A stretch of DNA of 64,000 nt from JAAGZL01 sp050291365 (GCA_050291365.1 JBNKJS010000012.1:1-64000), one strand, 5' to 3'; shown: positions 26,250 to 34,534, numbered from the stretch's first letter. Notes: generated by a model not told the origin, from the sequence alone. Numbers and translations are program-made.

Positions 26250-27736
26250 GTTACCTTCCCTGTATGTTCTAATATCCAGGGTCGCACCACCTCAAGCCAC
26301 TGTTCCCTGTCATCCTCCAGGGATAGCTTGCTGTGAACCAGCTGCTGCTGTAGATGCAGCAACAGAGCTGGAAGATCATCCAGCTCAATGCCGTCAAACA
26401 GCCCGGCGTTAAACGCCACCAGCCACGCCATCTGAAACTCCACCGGCAGTGGCTTTAGCTGATCCTGCTTTAGAATCTCGCGCAGTATCTGGCCGCGGCT
26501 TATCGCCTGCTCCATAGATGCTTCAAGCCTGGTCCCGAAACGGGTAAACACCTCCAGCTCAAGAAACTGAAGATAATCCAGCTTCATCCTTCCGGCCTCG
26601 GCCTTGATCTTGGGATGCTGCGCCTGCCCCCCAATCCGAGATACCGATCTGGCTATGTCTATGGCGGGACGAAAACCGCCGGAGAACAGGGCCTGATCCA
26701 GATAGATCTGGCCATCGGTGATGGATATCAGGTTGGTCGGGATGTAGCTGGAGATCTCCCCCTGCAGCGTCTCTACGATGGGGAGAGTGGTCATGGAACC
26801 ACCACCATGTTCCGCACTTAACGTAGTACTGCGTTCCAGCAGGCCTGCGTGAATTGAGAAGATATCTCCCGGATAGGCCTCGCGCCCTGGAGGGCGGCGT
26901 AGCAACAGTGACAGCTCCCGGTAGATCTTGGCGTGGGTGCTGAGATCATCATAGATCACCAGGGTGTCGCTCCCCTCACGCATCCAGGCCTCGGCCATGG
27001 CACAACCGGCAAAGGGGGCCAGGTATTGCATGCCTGGCAGAGAGCTGGCCTCAGCAACCACCACTGTGGTGTACTCCAGTGCAGAGTTGTGGCGCAGTGT
27101 GTTGATGGTGTTAATGACGGTGGAGCGCTTCTGCCCCACTAGCACATAGATGCACTTCACCCCCGTGCCACGCTGGTTGAGTACCGTATCTATGGCCAGG
27201 GCGCTACGCCCCAGCCCCTCATCGCCTATCAACAACTGGCGCTGGCCTTTGCCGATGGGGATCAGGGTGTCGATGGCCTTGATCCCGGTATAGAGTGGCT
27301 TGTGTACGAAATCACGCTGGATGATCGGCGGCGACTGTTGTTCTATGACCCGTTTTTTCTCCTCTTGCAGCTCACCCAGACCGTCCAGGGGACGTCCCAA
27401 CGGATCCAGTACGCGACCCAGCAGACCGTCACCACAGGGTACGGATAACTGCTCATGCACCAGGTACGCCGCCATGCCTGAGGTGAGCGTCTGGCTCTCA
27501 TCCAGCATGACCGCACCTACCTTATCGCGAGCCAGATCAAACACCATAGCCCGGCTACCATCAGCAAAAATCACCAGTCCGTTCATCTGCGCGGAGGGCA
27601 ACCCGGAGATCCAGATAATGCCGTCACCCACCGATACCAGTAGCCCCTGTTCGGAAAAACGAATGCCATAGCGATAGGAGTCAAGCCATGACTCCTGTCT
27701 ATCCAGCAGACTGGTGATTTGGGGATCAGTGTTCAT
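26246..27736 (-). CDS. atpA: N-type ATPase alpha subunit with degenerate P-loop
   Basis: The 496-residue non-catalytic F1 subunit is read from the ATG at 27736 (a TTG at 27751 is also in frame). It has LLRRPPGREAYPGD and PTNLISITDGQIYLD, both strongly conserved. The nucleotide-binding loop, normally GDRQTGKT, reads GDEGLGRS at residues 171-178, so the conserved Lys is Arg177. Alpha sites bind but do not hydrolyse ATP, so the complex may still work. It overlaps atpF by 11 bp and atpG by 4 bp. Confidence 0.93.
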   Translation of the reverse strand: MNTDPQITSLLDRQESWLDSYRYGIRFSEQGLLVSVGDGIIWISGLPSAQMNGLVIFADGSRAMVFDLARDKVGAVMLDESQTLTSGMAAYLVHEQLSVPCGDGLLGRVLDPLGRPLDGLGELQEEKKRVIEQQSPPIIQRDFVHKPLYTGIKAIDTLIPIGKGQRQLLIGDEGLGRSALAIDTVLNQRGTGVKCIYVLVGQKRSTVINTINTLRHNSALEYTTVVVAEASSLPGMQYLAPFAGCAMAEAWMREGSDTLVIYDDLSTHAKIYRELSLLLRRPPGREAYPGDIFSIHAGLLERSTTLSAEHGGGSMTTLPIVETLQGEISSYIPTNLISITDGQIYLDQALFSGGFRPAIDIARSVSRIGGQAQHPKIKAEAGRMKLDYLQFLELEVFTRFGTRLEASMEQAISRGQILREILKQDQLKPLPVEFQMAWLVAFNAGLFDGIELDDLPALLLHLQQQLVHSKLSLEDDREQWLEVVRPWILEHTGKVT

Positions 27737-28475
27737 GGGGCATATTGGCAAAGGTCTTCAGCTCATCATGCAGATTGGCATGAATAACCCAGGAGCCGAC
27801 GGTAATACGCACTCCGGCAATCAGCTCAGGGTCCTGGCTGTAGTCGTATTCAAGCGGACCTGGCAGTAGCTCATCCAGATACTGTTCGAGGGCGGTCTGT
27901 TGGTTCTGGTTTAACGGGTAGGCGCTTATAACCTGTGCCGATAACGGCAGGATATTCTCCGACGCATGCAATAACGCATCCCGTTGCGCCGGACCTAGCT
28001 GCTGCAACTCGGCCATCAGCAGCTCGATCAATCTCGCCTGCATCTCCTCCGAGGCAACTCCGTTCAATAACCTGGAGGCGAAGCGTGCCCCCAACTCCAG
28101 TGCTCTAGTCTCACTCTGACGCAGCTGCTCCTTGGCCTGGCGTGCCGCCAGGACCTCGCTCTTTTTGCGCTCAGCCTCAAGGCCCAGTTGCAGCTCTGAC
28201 AGCATGCGCGACCGCTCCGCATCTATCTCCTGCTGCAACTGTTTACGCGCCTCCTGGCGCTCACCCTCCCAGTCATCCAGACGGTTCTCATACTGTGCAC
28301 GCAGCTCTTCAGCTTGCTGTTGCATCTCCTTGGAGTGCTGCAGTTTGTCTTCAATACCCTGCTGGCGTTTGGCAATCATCGCCTTCACTGGCTTGTAGAA
28401 GAACCGTTTCAGCAGCCACACCAGTACCAGGAAATTGGCGATCTCTAATACAAAGGTGGTCCAGTTCAGTTCCAC
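27726..28475 (-). CDS. atpF: N-type ATPase b subunit (long form)
   Basis: The 249-residue stator subunit has one N-terminal membrane helix (TTFVLEIANFLVLVWLLKRF), then a long coiled coil rich in Glu, Gln and Arg to about residue 130. The C-terminal region resembles delta in position. It is longer than the usual b subunit of about 156 residues, as in other N-ATPases, which have no separate delta gene; none is found here. Confidence 0.88.
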   Translation of the reverse strand: MELNWTTFVLEIANFLVLVWLLKRFFYKPVKAMIAKRQQGIEDKLQHSKEMQQQAEELRAQYENRLDDWEGERQEARKQLQQEIDAERSRMLSELQLGLEAERKKSEVLAARQAKEQLRQSETRALELGARFASRLLNGVASEEMQARLIELLMAELQQLGPAQRDALLHASENILPLSAQVISAYPLNQNQQTALEQYLDELLPGPLEYDYSQDPELIAGVRITVGSWVIHANLHDELKTFANMPHEH

Positions 28476-28487
28476 GATGGCCTCTGC

Positions 28488-28757
28488 CTATGAACCAAGA
28501 AGATATTCGAGCAGTGGATTGCGGAACAGCACGATGAGCACAATGACCAATGCATATATGGCCAATGACTCAATCATCGCCAGGCCTATAAACAGGCTGC
28601 GCATAATCGACTTCTCCGCCTCCGGTTGACGTGCCAGCGCCTCCATGGCCGCAGCAATAGACTTACCCATCGCCAGCGCTGGCAGTTGCACCGCCAGAAC
28701 AATGCCAAGCACCGCCGCCACAGTCGATGCTATTACAAAAAGATTCATATCTGTCAT
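28488..28757 (-). CDS. atpE: N-type ATPase c subunit
   Basis: The 89-residue hairpin protein forms the rotor ring. The ion-binding carboxylate is Glu63 in GLAMIESLAIY, and the polar loop is ARQPEA. Of the Na+ ligands known from Ilyobacter (Gln32, Glu65, Ser66, Thr67, Tyr70), Glu63, Ser64 and Tyr68 are present. The Gln/Glu32 position is Met30 and the Thr67 position is Leu65. Sodium specificity, usual for N-ATPases, is therefore uncertain. Confidence 0.92.
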   Translation of the reverse strand: MTDMNLFVIASTVAAVLGIVLAVQLPALAMGKSIAAAMEALARQPEAEKSIMRSLFIGLAMIESLAIYALVIVLIVLFRNPLLEYLLGS

Positions 28758-28767
28758 GTTGCTCTCC

Positions 28768-29448
28768 CTATTCTGTCTGACGCTCTTCCTGGGATTGAAT
28801 ACCGCCGGCTATATAGATTAGAGCCAGCATCCCAAATATATATGCCTGCACCAACGCCTCTACCACATGCAGCATAAGTATAGGTATTGGTACCAAAAAT
28901 CCCGCCACCATCAGCACCAGCAACGCCGCTAGTTCCAGGCTCATCATGTTGCCGAACAGACGTACCGCCAGCGCGACGGTGCGAGTTATTTCGCTGATAA
29001 TGTGAAACGGCAGCAGCACGGGGCTAGGCTTTAGATAGTGCTGCAGGTAGCGGCGGATGCCCTGGGTGCGAATACCGAACCAGTGCACGGAAAAAAACAC
29101 CAGGGTGGCAAGCGCCGCAGTCACTGATAGATCCCGTGTGGGTGACTCAAGCCCCGGAACCAGTCCTATCATGTTGGCGCAGACCAGAAAGATCCACAAA
29201 CCTGAGATAAAAGGCATGATAAGCGGGGTGTGCTGCCCGGCAACCTCGGAGACCGCACCCTCCAGAGTAGTAACAATCCCCTCCATCACCACCGCTCCGG
29301 TTCCTGGTGACTGGGTGAGGCGACGGGAAAGCAGCCAGCCAGCACCGCAGATAAGCACGGTCAAACCGATACAGGTCACCAGGCTGATACTTATACTCAT
29401 CCCACCGAGGGTAAAGATGTTATCCACCCCTATACTGTTGCCGTTCAT
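28768..29448 (-). CDS. atpB: N-type ATPase a subunit
   Basis: The protein of 226 residues has several membrane helices. The conserved arginine of the proton/ion path lies in ALAVRLFGNMMSLEL, and the C-terminal helix has EALVQAYIFGMLALIYI. The ATG at 29448 overlaps the atpQ stop as ATGA; the longer reading frame from 29559 would overlap atpQ and adds a non-conserved tail. The gene that normally lies between atpQ and atpB in N-ATPase operons, atpR, is absent. Confidence 0.92.
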   Translation of the reverse strand: MNGNSIGVDNIFTLGGMSISISLVTCIGLTVLICGAGWLLSRRLTQSPGTGAVVMEGIVTTLEGAVSEVAGQHTPLIMPFISGLWIFLVCANMIGLVPGLESPTRDLSVTAALATLVFFSVHWFGIRTQGIRRYLQHYLKPSPVLLPFHIISEITRTVALAVRLFGNMMSLELAALLVLMVAGFLVPIPILMLHVVEALVQAYIFGMLALIYIAGGIQSQEERQTE

Positions 29449-29720
29449 CTGTTCTCTCGCATTATCAGATAGACATTGACGGCCCCGACTATGACTCCCA
29501 GAAACAACAGGCTGAGGGTCCAACGCATGGAGTACCCCTCCAGCATGGAGTCGAGCCAACGACCAAGGTAGGCACCAGCCACCACCGGCAGAACCATAAC
29601 CAGACCCAGGGTACCCAGGAATACGGTCTGAGCCAGTAGGGTCGGTCGCTCCTTGTCCGCCTTCTCCATGCGCCGTACCTGGCGCGCAATATCCTTACTC
29701 AGGCGACGGCGATCATTCAT
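29445..29720 (-). CDS. atpQ: N-type ATPase small membrane subunit AtpQ (ATPase gene 1/AtpI-like)
   Basis: The 91-residue protein has a charged N-terminus (MNDRRRLSKDIARQVRRM) and two membrane helices, the second preceded by LGRWLDSML. This matches the gene-1/AtpI-like protein (AtpQ) of N-ATPase operons. Its exact role is unknown; AtpI relatives assist c-ring assembly. It overlaps atpC and atpB by 4 bp each (ATGA). Confidence 0.8.
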   Translation of the reverse strand: MNDRRRLSKDIARQVRRMEKADKERPTLLAQTVFLGTLGLVMVLPVVAGAYLGRWLDSMLEGYSMRWTLSLLFLGVIVGAVNVYLIMRENR

Positions 29721-30130
29721 GATAATCTCATCCCCTGTCGCCCCAGCTCCCACATCCTCAGCAGCAGTGCCTCTTCCATGCGCTTCAGGCTCTGCTGTAT
29801 TTCATGTAGCTGCTCCTCCTCTGCTACCAGTTCATCGATCAACCGCCTGGAGATGCTTTCGTACTCTTCATCAATCAGATAGTGCCTGCAGACCAAATTC
29901 AGGGTGTTGTCGGCAAAATAGAGTACTCCACCAGGCATTGCCAAGTACTGCCACGGTGCCCCCTGGCCGCAGCAAAAACGCGCCAGGCCGAACACCAGCA
30001 CTGTCATAAAACGGGCATGCCCCGGCAGGATACCGAAACTGCCTGTGCTATCTTCACCCACAAAGGAGGTGACTGCCTCTACCTCTAGCCCCTTGCCGCT
30101 ATCAAACAGATGCATGGTATAGCTATTCAT
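29717..30130 (-). CDS. atpC: N-type ATPase epsilon subunit
   Basis: The protein of 137 residues has the epsilon beta-sandwich with EVEAVTSFVGEDSTGSFGILPGHARF, followed by a helical C-terminus with many Glu residues. The ATG at 30130 overlaps the atpD stop by 4 bp; a longer in-frame start at 30166 lies inside atpD. The atpD-atpC order at the operon start is diagnostic of N-ATPases. Confidence 0.9.
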   Translation of the reverse strand: MNSYTMHLFDSGKGLEVEAVTSFVGEDSTGSFGILPGHARFMTVLVFGLARFCCGQGAPWQYLAMPGGVLYFADNTLNLVCRHYLIDEEYESISRRLIDELVAEEEQLHEIQQSLKRMEEALLLRMWELGRQGMRLS

Positions 30131-31524
30131 TTCCGCGCCTCCTGCATGCTGCCGCGAAAATAACACTGCTCCTCAGGTATGGCGTCATGCTCGCCCCTAA
30201 GGAAGGCCTGGCAGTCATCAAGGGTATCGGCCAGCGCCACTGTCTTCCCGGCCATCCCGGTGTAGGCGGCGGTGGCCCAGAAGGGTTGGGTCAGATACCT
30301 CTGGAGCTTTCTGGCCCGCATCACGATGGTCCGGTCCCGACTGGAGAGCTCCTCTATACCCAGCATAGTGATAATGTCCTCAAGCTCAGCGTAGCGGGCC
30401 AGGGCCTCACGTACCCCTTCGGCAATGGCGTAGTGATGATCACCCAGGGTTTGCCGGTCCATCATCTTGCTGGCGGACTGCAATGGATCAACCGCCGGAT
30501 AGATACCTTTGGCGGCCTGTGAACGCGAAAGGATCACACTGGTATCAAGGTGATTGAGGATGGCATTCACCGCCGGGTCGCTCATATCGTCGGCTGGCAC
30601 ATATACTGCCTGTACCGAGGTGATGGAACCATTGCTGGTGGATAGGATCCTGTCCTGTAGTTCGGCGACCTCAGTATGCAGGGTTGGCTGATAACCAACA
30701 GTTGCCGGCATGCGTCCGAGCAGGCTGGATATCTCGCTGCCCGCCTGGACAAAACGGAAGATGTTATCCATCACGAACAACACCTCTTTTTGCACGCTGT
30801 CCCGCAGGTATTCCGCATAGGTAATGGCCGACAGGCCAACCCTAAAGCGCACCCCCGGCGATTCATCCATCTGCCCGAACAGCATCAAGGTCTGCTCCAA
30901 AACCCCGGCCTTTCGCATCTCGTGCCACAGCTCATGTCCTTCACGGATCCGCTCCCCTACCCCGGCAAATACGGAGACACCCTGATGTATGGCAGCGATA
31001 GCGTGCATGAACTCCATAACCAGTACGGTCTTACCCACCCCAGCACCGCCGAACAGACCCGTCTTGCCACCCTTGATAAAGGGACAGAGCAGATCAATAA
31101 CCTTAATTCCAGTCTCCAGGATTCCGCTGGTTCCTAATGAGTCGTTAAGGCTAGGAGGACGAGAGTGGATATTGCGATACCCTTCCGCAGTCAGGGATGG
31201 GCCACCATCCAGCGGTTCACCAAAGATATTGAGCAGACGGCCAAGGCATTGGGGCGTGACCGGCACCCGCAGAGGTGCGCCACTATCGTATACCGGCATT
31301 CCACGGTAGAGACCAGTGGTCTTATGCAGGGTGATGGCGCGAATGTGATGTTGATCGATATGCCGGTGCACTTCAAACAGATAACAGTCACTGTTCATCT
31401 CAGCAGTAAGTGCCTGACGAAGTGGTGGCAACTGGCGACATCTGACCTCCACCACTGGTCCATGAACTTCAGATATGGTACCTATGGCCTCTCTGGACGA
31501 AGATTCATTTGCAGATAAATCCAT
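30127..31524 (-). CDS. atpD: N-type ATPase catalytic beta subunit
   Basis: The 465-residue catalytic subunit has an intact P-loop GGAGVGKT (residues 159-166), the catalytic glutamate in GVGERIREG (Glu191), FVMDNIFRFVQAGSE and KGIYPAVDPLQS. It is the first gene of atpDCQBEFAG, behind AAGGAG. N-ATPases are a laterally transferred second F-type ATPase found beside the housekeeping enzyme; several genomes carry them, and most are predicted to pump Na+. Confidence 0.95.
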   Translation of the reverse strand: MDLSANESSSREAIGTISEVHGPVVEVRCRQLPPLRQALTAEMNSDCYLFEVHRHIDQHHIRAITLHKTTGLYRGMPVYDSGAPLRVPVTPQCLGRLLNIFGEPLDGGPSLTAEGYRNIHSRPPSLNDSLGTSGILETGIKVIDLLCPFIKGGKTGLFGGAGVGKTVLVMEFMHAIAAIHQGVSVFAGVGERIREGHELWHEMRKAGVLEQTLMLFGQMDESPGVRFRVGLSAITYAEYLRDSVQKEVLFVMDNIFRFVQAGSEISSLLGRMPATVGYQPTLHTEVAELQDRILSTSNGSITSVQAVYVPADDMSDPAVNAILNHLDTSVILSRSQAAKGIYPAVDPLQSASKMMDRQTLGDHHYAIAEGVREALARYAELEDIITMLGIEELSSRDRTIVMRARKLQRYLTQPFWATAAYTGMAGKTVALADTLDDCQAFLRGEHDAIPEEQCYFRGSMQEARK

Positions 31525-31987
31525 TTTTAGGCTCCTTATATATACACTCTAGCCCCGCCACAGGGATGCTACAAGGTCATAACCCGAGGCTTACAAGCAG
31601 CATTCAGAGAAATGAATTCATCAAATACGCCATCCGCAAGCGCTTTGGTTAATACAATCTATCTGTTTGGTTTAGACCAGGTGGTCGCGGTGACACTTAA
31701 GGTCAAAATGCCGCGTGGGTGTTGCCCGCGAATTGCAGACTCAAGCAAGAAACAGTAACTTTTGCACCTATAGCTCAGTTGGGTGAGGACGTGAAGAAAT
31801 AGGCCCAGTTGACCTCTTATATCTCGGACGCATGTGACCCTGCAAATGCACTGTGGAAGCGGCGAAGCTGCGTGAGTATCACCCCCCGAAGGCTGAGGTC
31901 GCAGCTTCGACTCCTGTCAGGCGCGTCGCATTTCAATGATATTTCATATTAGTGATGCTAAATAAGGAAGCAACCGAATTAGAGCAG
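31525..31987. other. Gene-free stretch upstream of the N-ATPase operon
   Basis: No coding frame is supported here. The first 150 bp should contain the atpD promoter. From about 31712 the sequence is related to the region before the intact tRNA-Arg gene: a CCGCGTG..GTGT.GCCCG stretch is followed by GCAGACTCAAG, and then comes the degenerate tRNA-Arg copy described separately. Confidence 0.6.
31764..31925 (+). pseudogene. Degenerate tRNA-Arg copy interrupted by a ~90-bp insert
   Basis: A 5' half (31764-31786) matches the tRNA-Arg start with several substitutions. After about 90 bases a 3' half (about 31875-31925) resumes at the anticodon arm and includes a good T-arm (TTCGACTCCTGT) and the acceptor strand CAGGCGC. 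Encoded CCA is lost. The insert resembles the sequence that follows the tRNA 5' fragment at 25147-25240. With weak D-arm and anticodon-arm pairing it is unlikely to be functional. Confidence 0.8.
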
Positions 31988-32800
31988 TTATGACTTTTGG
32001 GGTTTTTCTTCTGCATCTCGTTTCACTTCCTCCTCAGCAGAAGAGTCTACCGCTTTTTTTATACTGCCACTGGTCATTTTTTCCTTCCCAGATTGAATAT
32101 TTTTTTCAAACTTATTTGAGGTGTTAAATGTCAATGACGCCTTTAGTTTTTCAGAGGATTCATTTAAAGCAGCATATACAGAATTAGTCAGGTTTGGAAA
32201 ACCTTGTTCATCCCACGGCTCAGGAATCATCTTTGTCGCCAATGGGTTTTGATACCAATAGACCTTGCCTGTCTTCACATCGACTAGTTCACCTATCAGT
32301 GTTGCAGTGGCCACAGGCTCTGAAGTTGGAATCGGCCCATAATAATCGCGTGTTGTGCCTATGCTCCCGATACGGATCAATAAAATACGATCATACTTAC
32401 CTGCGTAACTTGAAAAATCATTGGGGCTTTTACCTTTTTCATGAAGCTTGAGTTTGCTCGCTGCAGCCCTGGGTATGGGCTTATCAATAACATCAACGTT
32501 ATAACCCTTTTCCTCTAAGACACTCGCAAAACCTGCGCCAACTTCTGAAAACCCTTTGAATTCCAACGTCTTCAAATGTTCGCCTAACGTCTTGTTCATC
32601 CCATAGATGACCGCCAAATCCAACAGACCAATACTCCCAGTAAAATAAGTTTCTGCCTGTTTTGGCTCAGCCAACAGCACACCTACTTTAATATCTTTGG
32701 AGTTTTCTGTGGCATCAAGATCAATTGCGGCAGGTATAGAAACGCATCCCACAGTTAATACAGCCAATAAAACAACCAGAATTCTTGTTATGTTTTTCAT
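31988..32800 (-). CDS. Predicted lipoprotein with lysine/glutamate-rich C-terminus
   Basis: The protein of 270 residues has a lipoprotein signal (MKNITRILVVLLAVLTVGC; lipobox TVGC). A globular region contains DRILLIRIGSIG and TGKVYWYQNP, a pattern seen in outer-membrane-associated lipoproteins that form beta-sheet adaptor folds. The last 45 residues are charged and probably disordered. The start at 32800 is chosen over 32836 because AAGGTAGG precedes it. I do not recognise the family. It is in tandem with a second lipoprotein gene 40 bp upstream, so the two probably act together at the envelope. Confidence 0.75.
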   Translation of the reverse strand: MKNITRILVVLLAVLTVGCVSIPAAIDLDATENSKDIKVGVLLAEPKQAETYFTGSIGLLDLAVIYGMNKTLGEHLKTLEFKGFSEVGAGFASVLEEKGYNVDVIDKPIPRAAASKLKLHEKGKSPNDFSSYAGKYDRILLIRIGSIGTTRDYYGPIPTSEPVATATLIGELVDVKTGKVYWYQNPLATKMIPEPWDEQGFPNLTNSVYAALNESSEKLKASLTFNTSNKFEKNIQSGKEKMTSGSIKKAVDSSAEEEVKRDAEEKPQKS

Positions 32801-32839
32801 TTTTAACCTACCTTGTTTTATATATCCTGCGATCAAACA

Positions 32840-33712
32840 TTATTCAATCGTTGTGTAGGGATAATGTTTAATCTCTCCCCGAAGTGTTCTAAAGGTAATG
32901 TAACCTTCATTATCTGCGAGCACTTTCCCCATCTCAAAGTAGTTGCCCATATGGTTCGTAAAACGAATCTCACTGTTTTTTGAATCTTTAAACTTTCTTG
33001 ACAGGTCAGAAAAGACCAGGGATGGGATCTGTTTCAACATGCCGCTAATTATTCTATCGGCAAAAACTCGATCTTTGGTATTTAAATCAGAAAGCAGCTC
33101 ATTATTTTCAAGCAATCTTCTCGACTGAATATGGAAATAGTTACGATATAATGTCTCGTTATTTTGTGATATCAATTCAGCAAGCACCTTCAACTTCAAA
33201 GACCCATAATTGGCACTAACACCAAGTGAGTGAGTGAGTCTCAACGTATTGCCTCTCTGTTTACCCACGTCCTGCTTATTGATTAATACAGGCAATCTAT
33301 ATGCCTTCTTCAAGCCATTAAAAGCAACTTTCCAATCTGTTTTATCCAGCGTTTTAAGCCAGTTAATCACTGGCTCATTAGCTTTTTTTTGCGCTCTGGA
33401 TTGTCCAATGCCCTTGACTATGGCACCACCTATGAGAGCACCAGCCAAGCCTGCTGCTGGATTATATTGCGGGGTATTCATTGCAGCGTTCATATTGGCT
33501 TGATGCATTGAAAAGCCCAAAGAAGCTCGATCATAACCAGGCGTGGACAGTGCAACACGGCAAGACTCTTTTGGCCCAATTAGCCACACTTGGTCTGCCT
33601 GAACCTCAGTACTAGTTTTGTGCACAACCTTTTTAACATTGGTTGTACAACCCATATTTATAATAGTGAGTAGAATAAGCGCTAAGGGTAAAAGGAGGTG
33701 CCGCCCGACCAT
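32840..33712 (-). CDS. Predicted lipoprotein with glycine-zipper-like segment
   Basis: The protein of about 290 residues has a lipoprotein signal with lipobox NMGC. It also has an alanine/glycine-rich stretch (NPAAGLAGALIGGAIVKGIG, near residues 85-105) that could insert in a membrane. The family is not recognised. The ATG at 33712 has a weak GGA site; 33724 is an alternative. It is the first gene of the two-lipoprotein unit. Confidence 0.72.
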   Translation of the reverse strand: MVGRHLLLPLALILLTIINMGCTTNVKKVVHKTSTEVQADQVWLIGPKESCRVALSTPGYDRASLGFSMHQANMNAAMNTPQYNPAAGLAGALIGGAIVKGIGQSRAQKKANEPVINWLKTLDKTDWKVAFNGLKKAYRLPVLINKQDVGKQRGNTLRLTHSLGVSANYGSLKLKVLAELISQNNETLYRNYFHIQSRRLLENNELLSDLNTKDRVFADRIISGMLKQIPSLVFSDLSRKFKDSKNSEIRFTNHMGNYFEMGKVLADNEGYITFRTLRGEIKHYPYTTIE

Positions 33713-34093
33713 GTGGATTTCCATATTTATTATTAGTTCTATGCCGATGCAATCTCTGCTTCAAGTCAACGGCTGACCTTGTCTGGCCATAATCGCTATT
33801 ATTTGTGTGCCAATCTAAATCAATACCCCGCGTGGATCAACAACAAACAGCTACCCACTTACCCTCAACACCTTAAAACTAAACAAAAAACCACCTACGC
33901 AAGCACAAAATTCCATATATTTGACATATATCACGTTTCGTCAATGACAATTGTCAATCTTAGGACCAAGATCTCACCTCAACACACTCCAACTTGTAGC
34001 CCACAACATATTAATAAAAGATTACAAGTGTCATCAAAGTAGTCAGATGTAAACCCAGATTATAGTAACAGCCTAACAACTAAGGAGGGCATT
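33713..34093. promoter_or_regulatory. Divergent intergenic region with a 12-bp palindrome before fccAB
   Basis: No gene is seen. The region is AT-rich and contains the perfect palindrome TGACAATTGTCA (33945-33956) and a TTGACA about 20 bp before it (33921-33926). This could be a regulator site for the divergent fccAB and lipoprotein units. The cognate regulator is not identifiable. Confidence 0.4.
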
Positions 34094-34534
34094 ATGACTT
34101 GTCTCATAACCCGTGTATTCACATTTTCCCTGGTCTGTACTGTTTTGACCTTGCAAACAGCAACTGCGGCCGACGACGTAACAGTCAATCAGCTGCTTGC
34201 CTCCCAATGCGCTCAGTGCCATGGAACCTATGGCCGCGCAGTTGGAGATATAGATTCACTCGCAGGAGAGGATGACCTGTCTGAGGAACTCATGGAGATG
34301 CGTAACGAAAACAATCCTAATGACATCATGGAGCACCAAGCTCTAGGTTACACCGATGACCAGATCCGGCGAATTGCCGCTTACTATGCCACAGTCTCTG
34401 AGGGCGGCGGATCTAATTCAGGCGGAAATGATTCTGGGGGTTCAGACGAGAATGATTCTGACGATTCATCCGAACATAAAAAGTCTGAGCGCAAAAAAAA
34501 ATCTGAGCGCAAAAGATCAAGAGATGAACATTAG
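34094..34534 (+). CDS. fccA: Sulfide dehydrogenase cytochrome c subunit (FccA), monoheme with charged tail
   Basis: The 146-residue periplasmic protein has a signal peptide ending in ATAA, one heme site CAQCH (Cys39-His43) and a short cytochrome domain to about residue 100. That domain includes LAGEDDLSEELMEM and DDQIRRIAAYYATV. FccA accepts electrons from FccB during sulfide oxidation; Allochromatium FccA has two hemes, while monoheme forms also exist. The last 45 residues are a low-complexity tail, first Gly/Ser/Asn/Asp then Lys/Arg/Ser/Glu, which is not usual for FccA. It lies 62 bp before fccB. Confidence 0.87.
   Translation: MTCLITRVFTFSLVCTVLTLQTATAADDVTVNQLLASQCAQCHGTYGRAVGDIDSLAGEDDLSEELMEMRNENNPNDIMEHQALGYTDDQIRRIAAYYATVSEGGGSNSGGNDSGGSDENDSDDSSEHKKSERKKKSERKRSRDEH

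Noticed and set aside
25115..31925. Classical integrative element with tRNA att sites
   Set aside because: No integrase, excisionase or phage gene is present, and the repeats match the tRNA 5' side and whole gene, not only a 3' att. The recombination-scar reading is kept as a finding instead.
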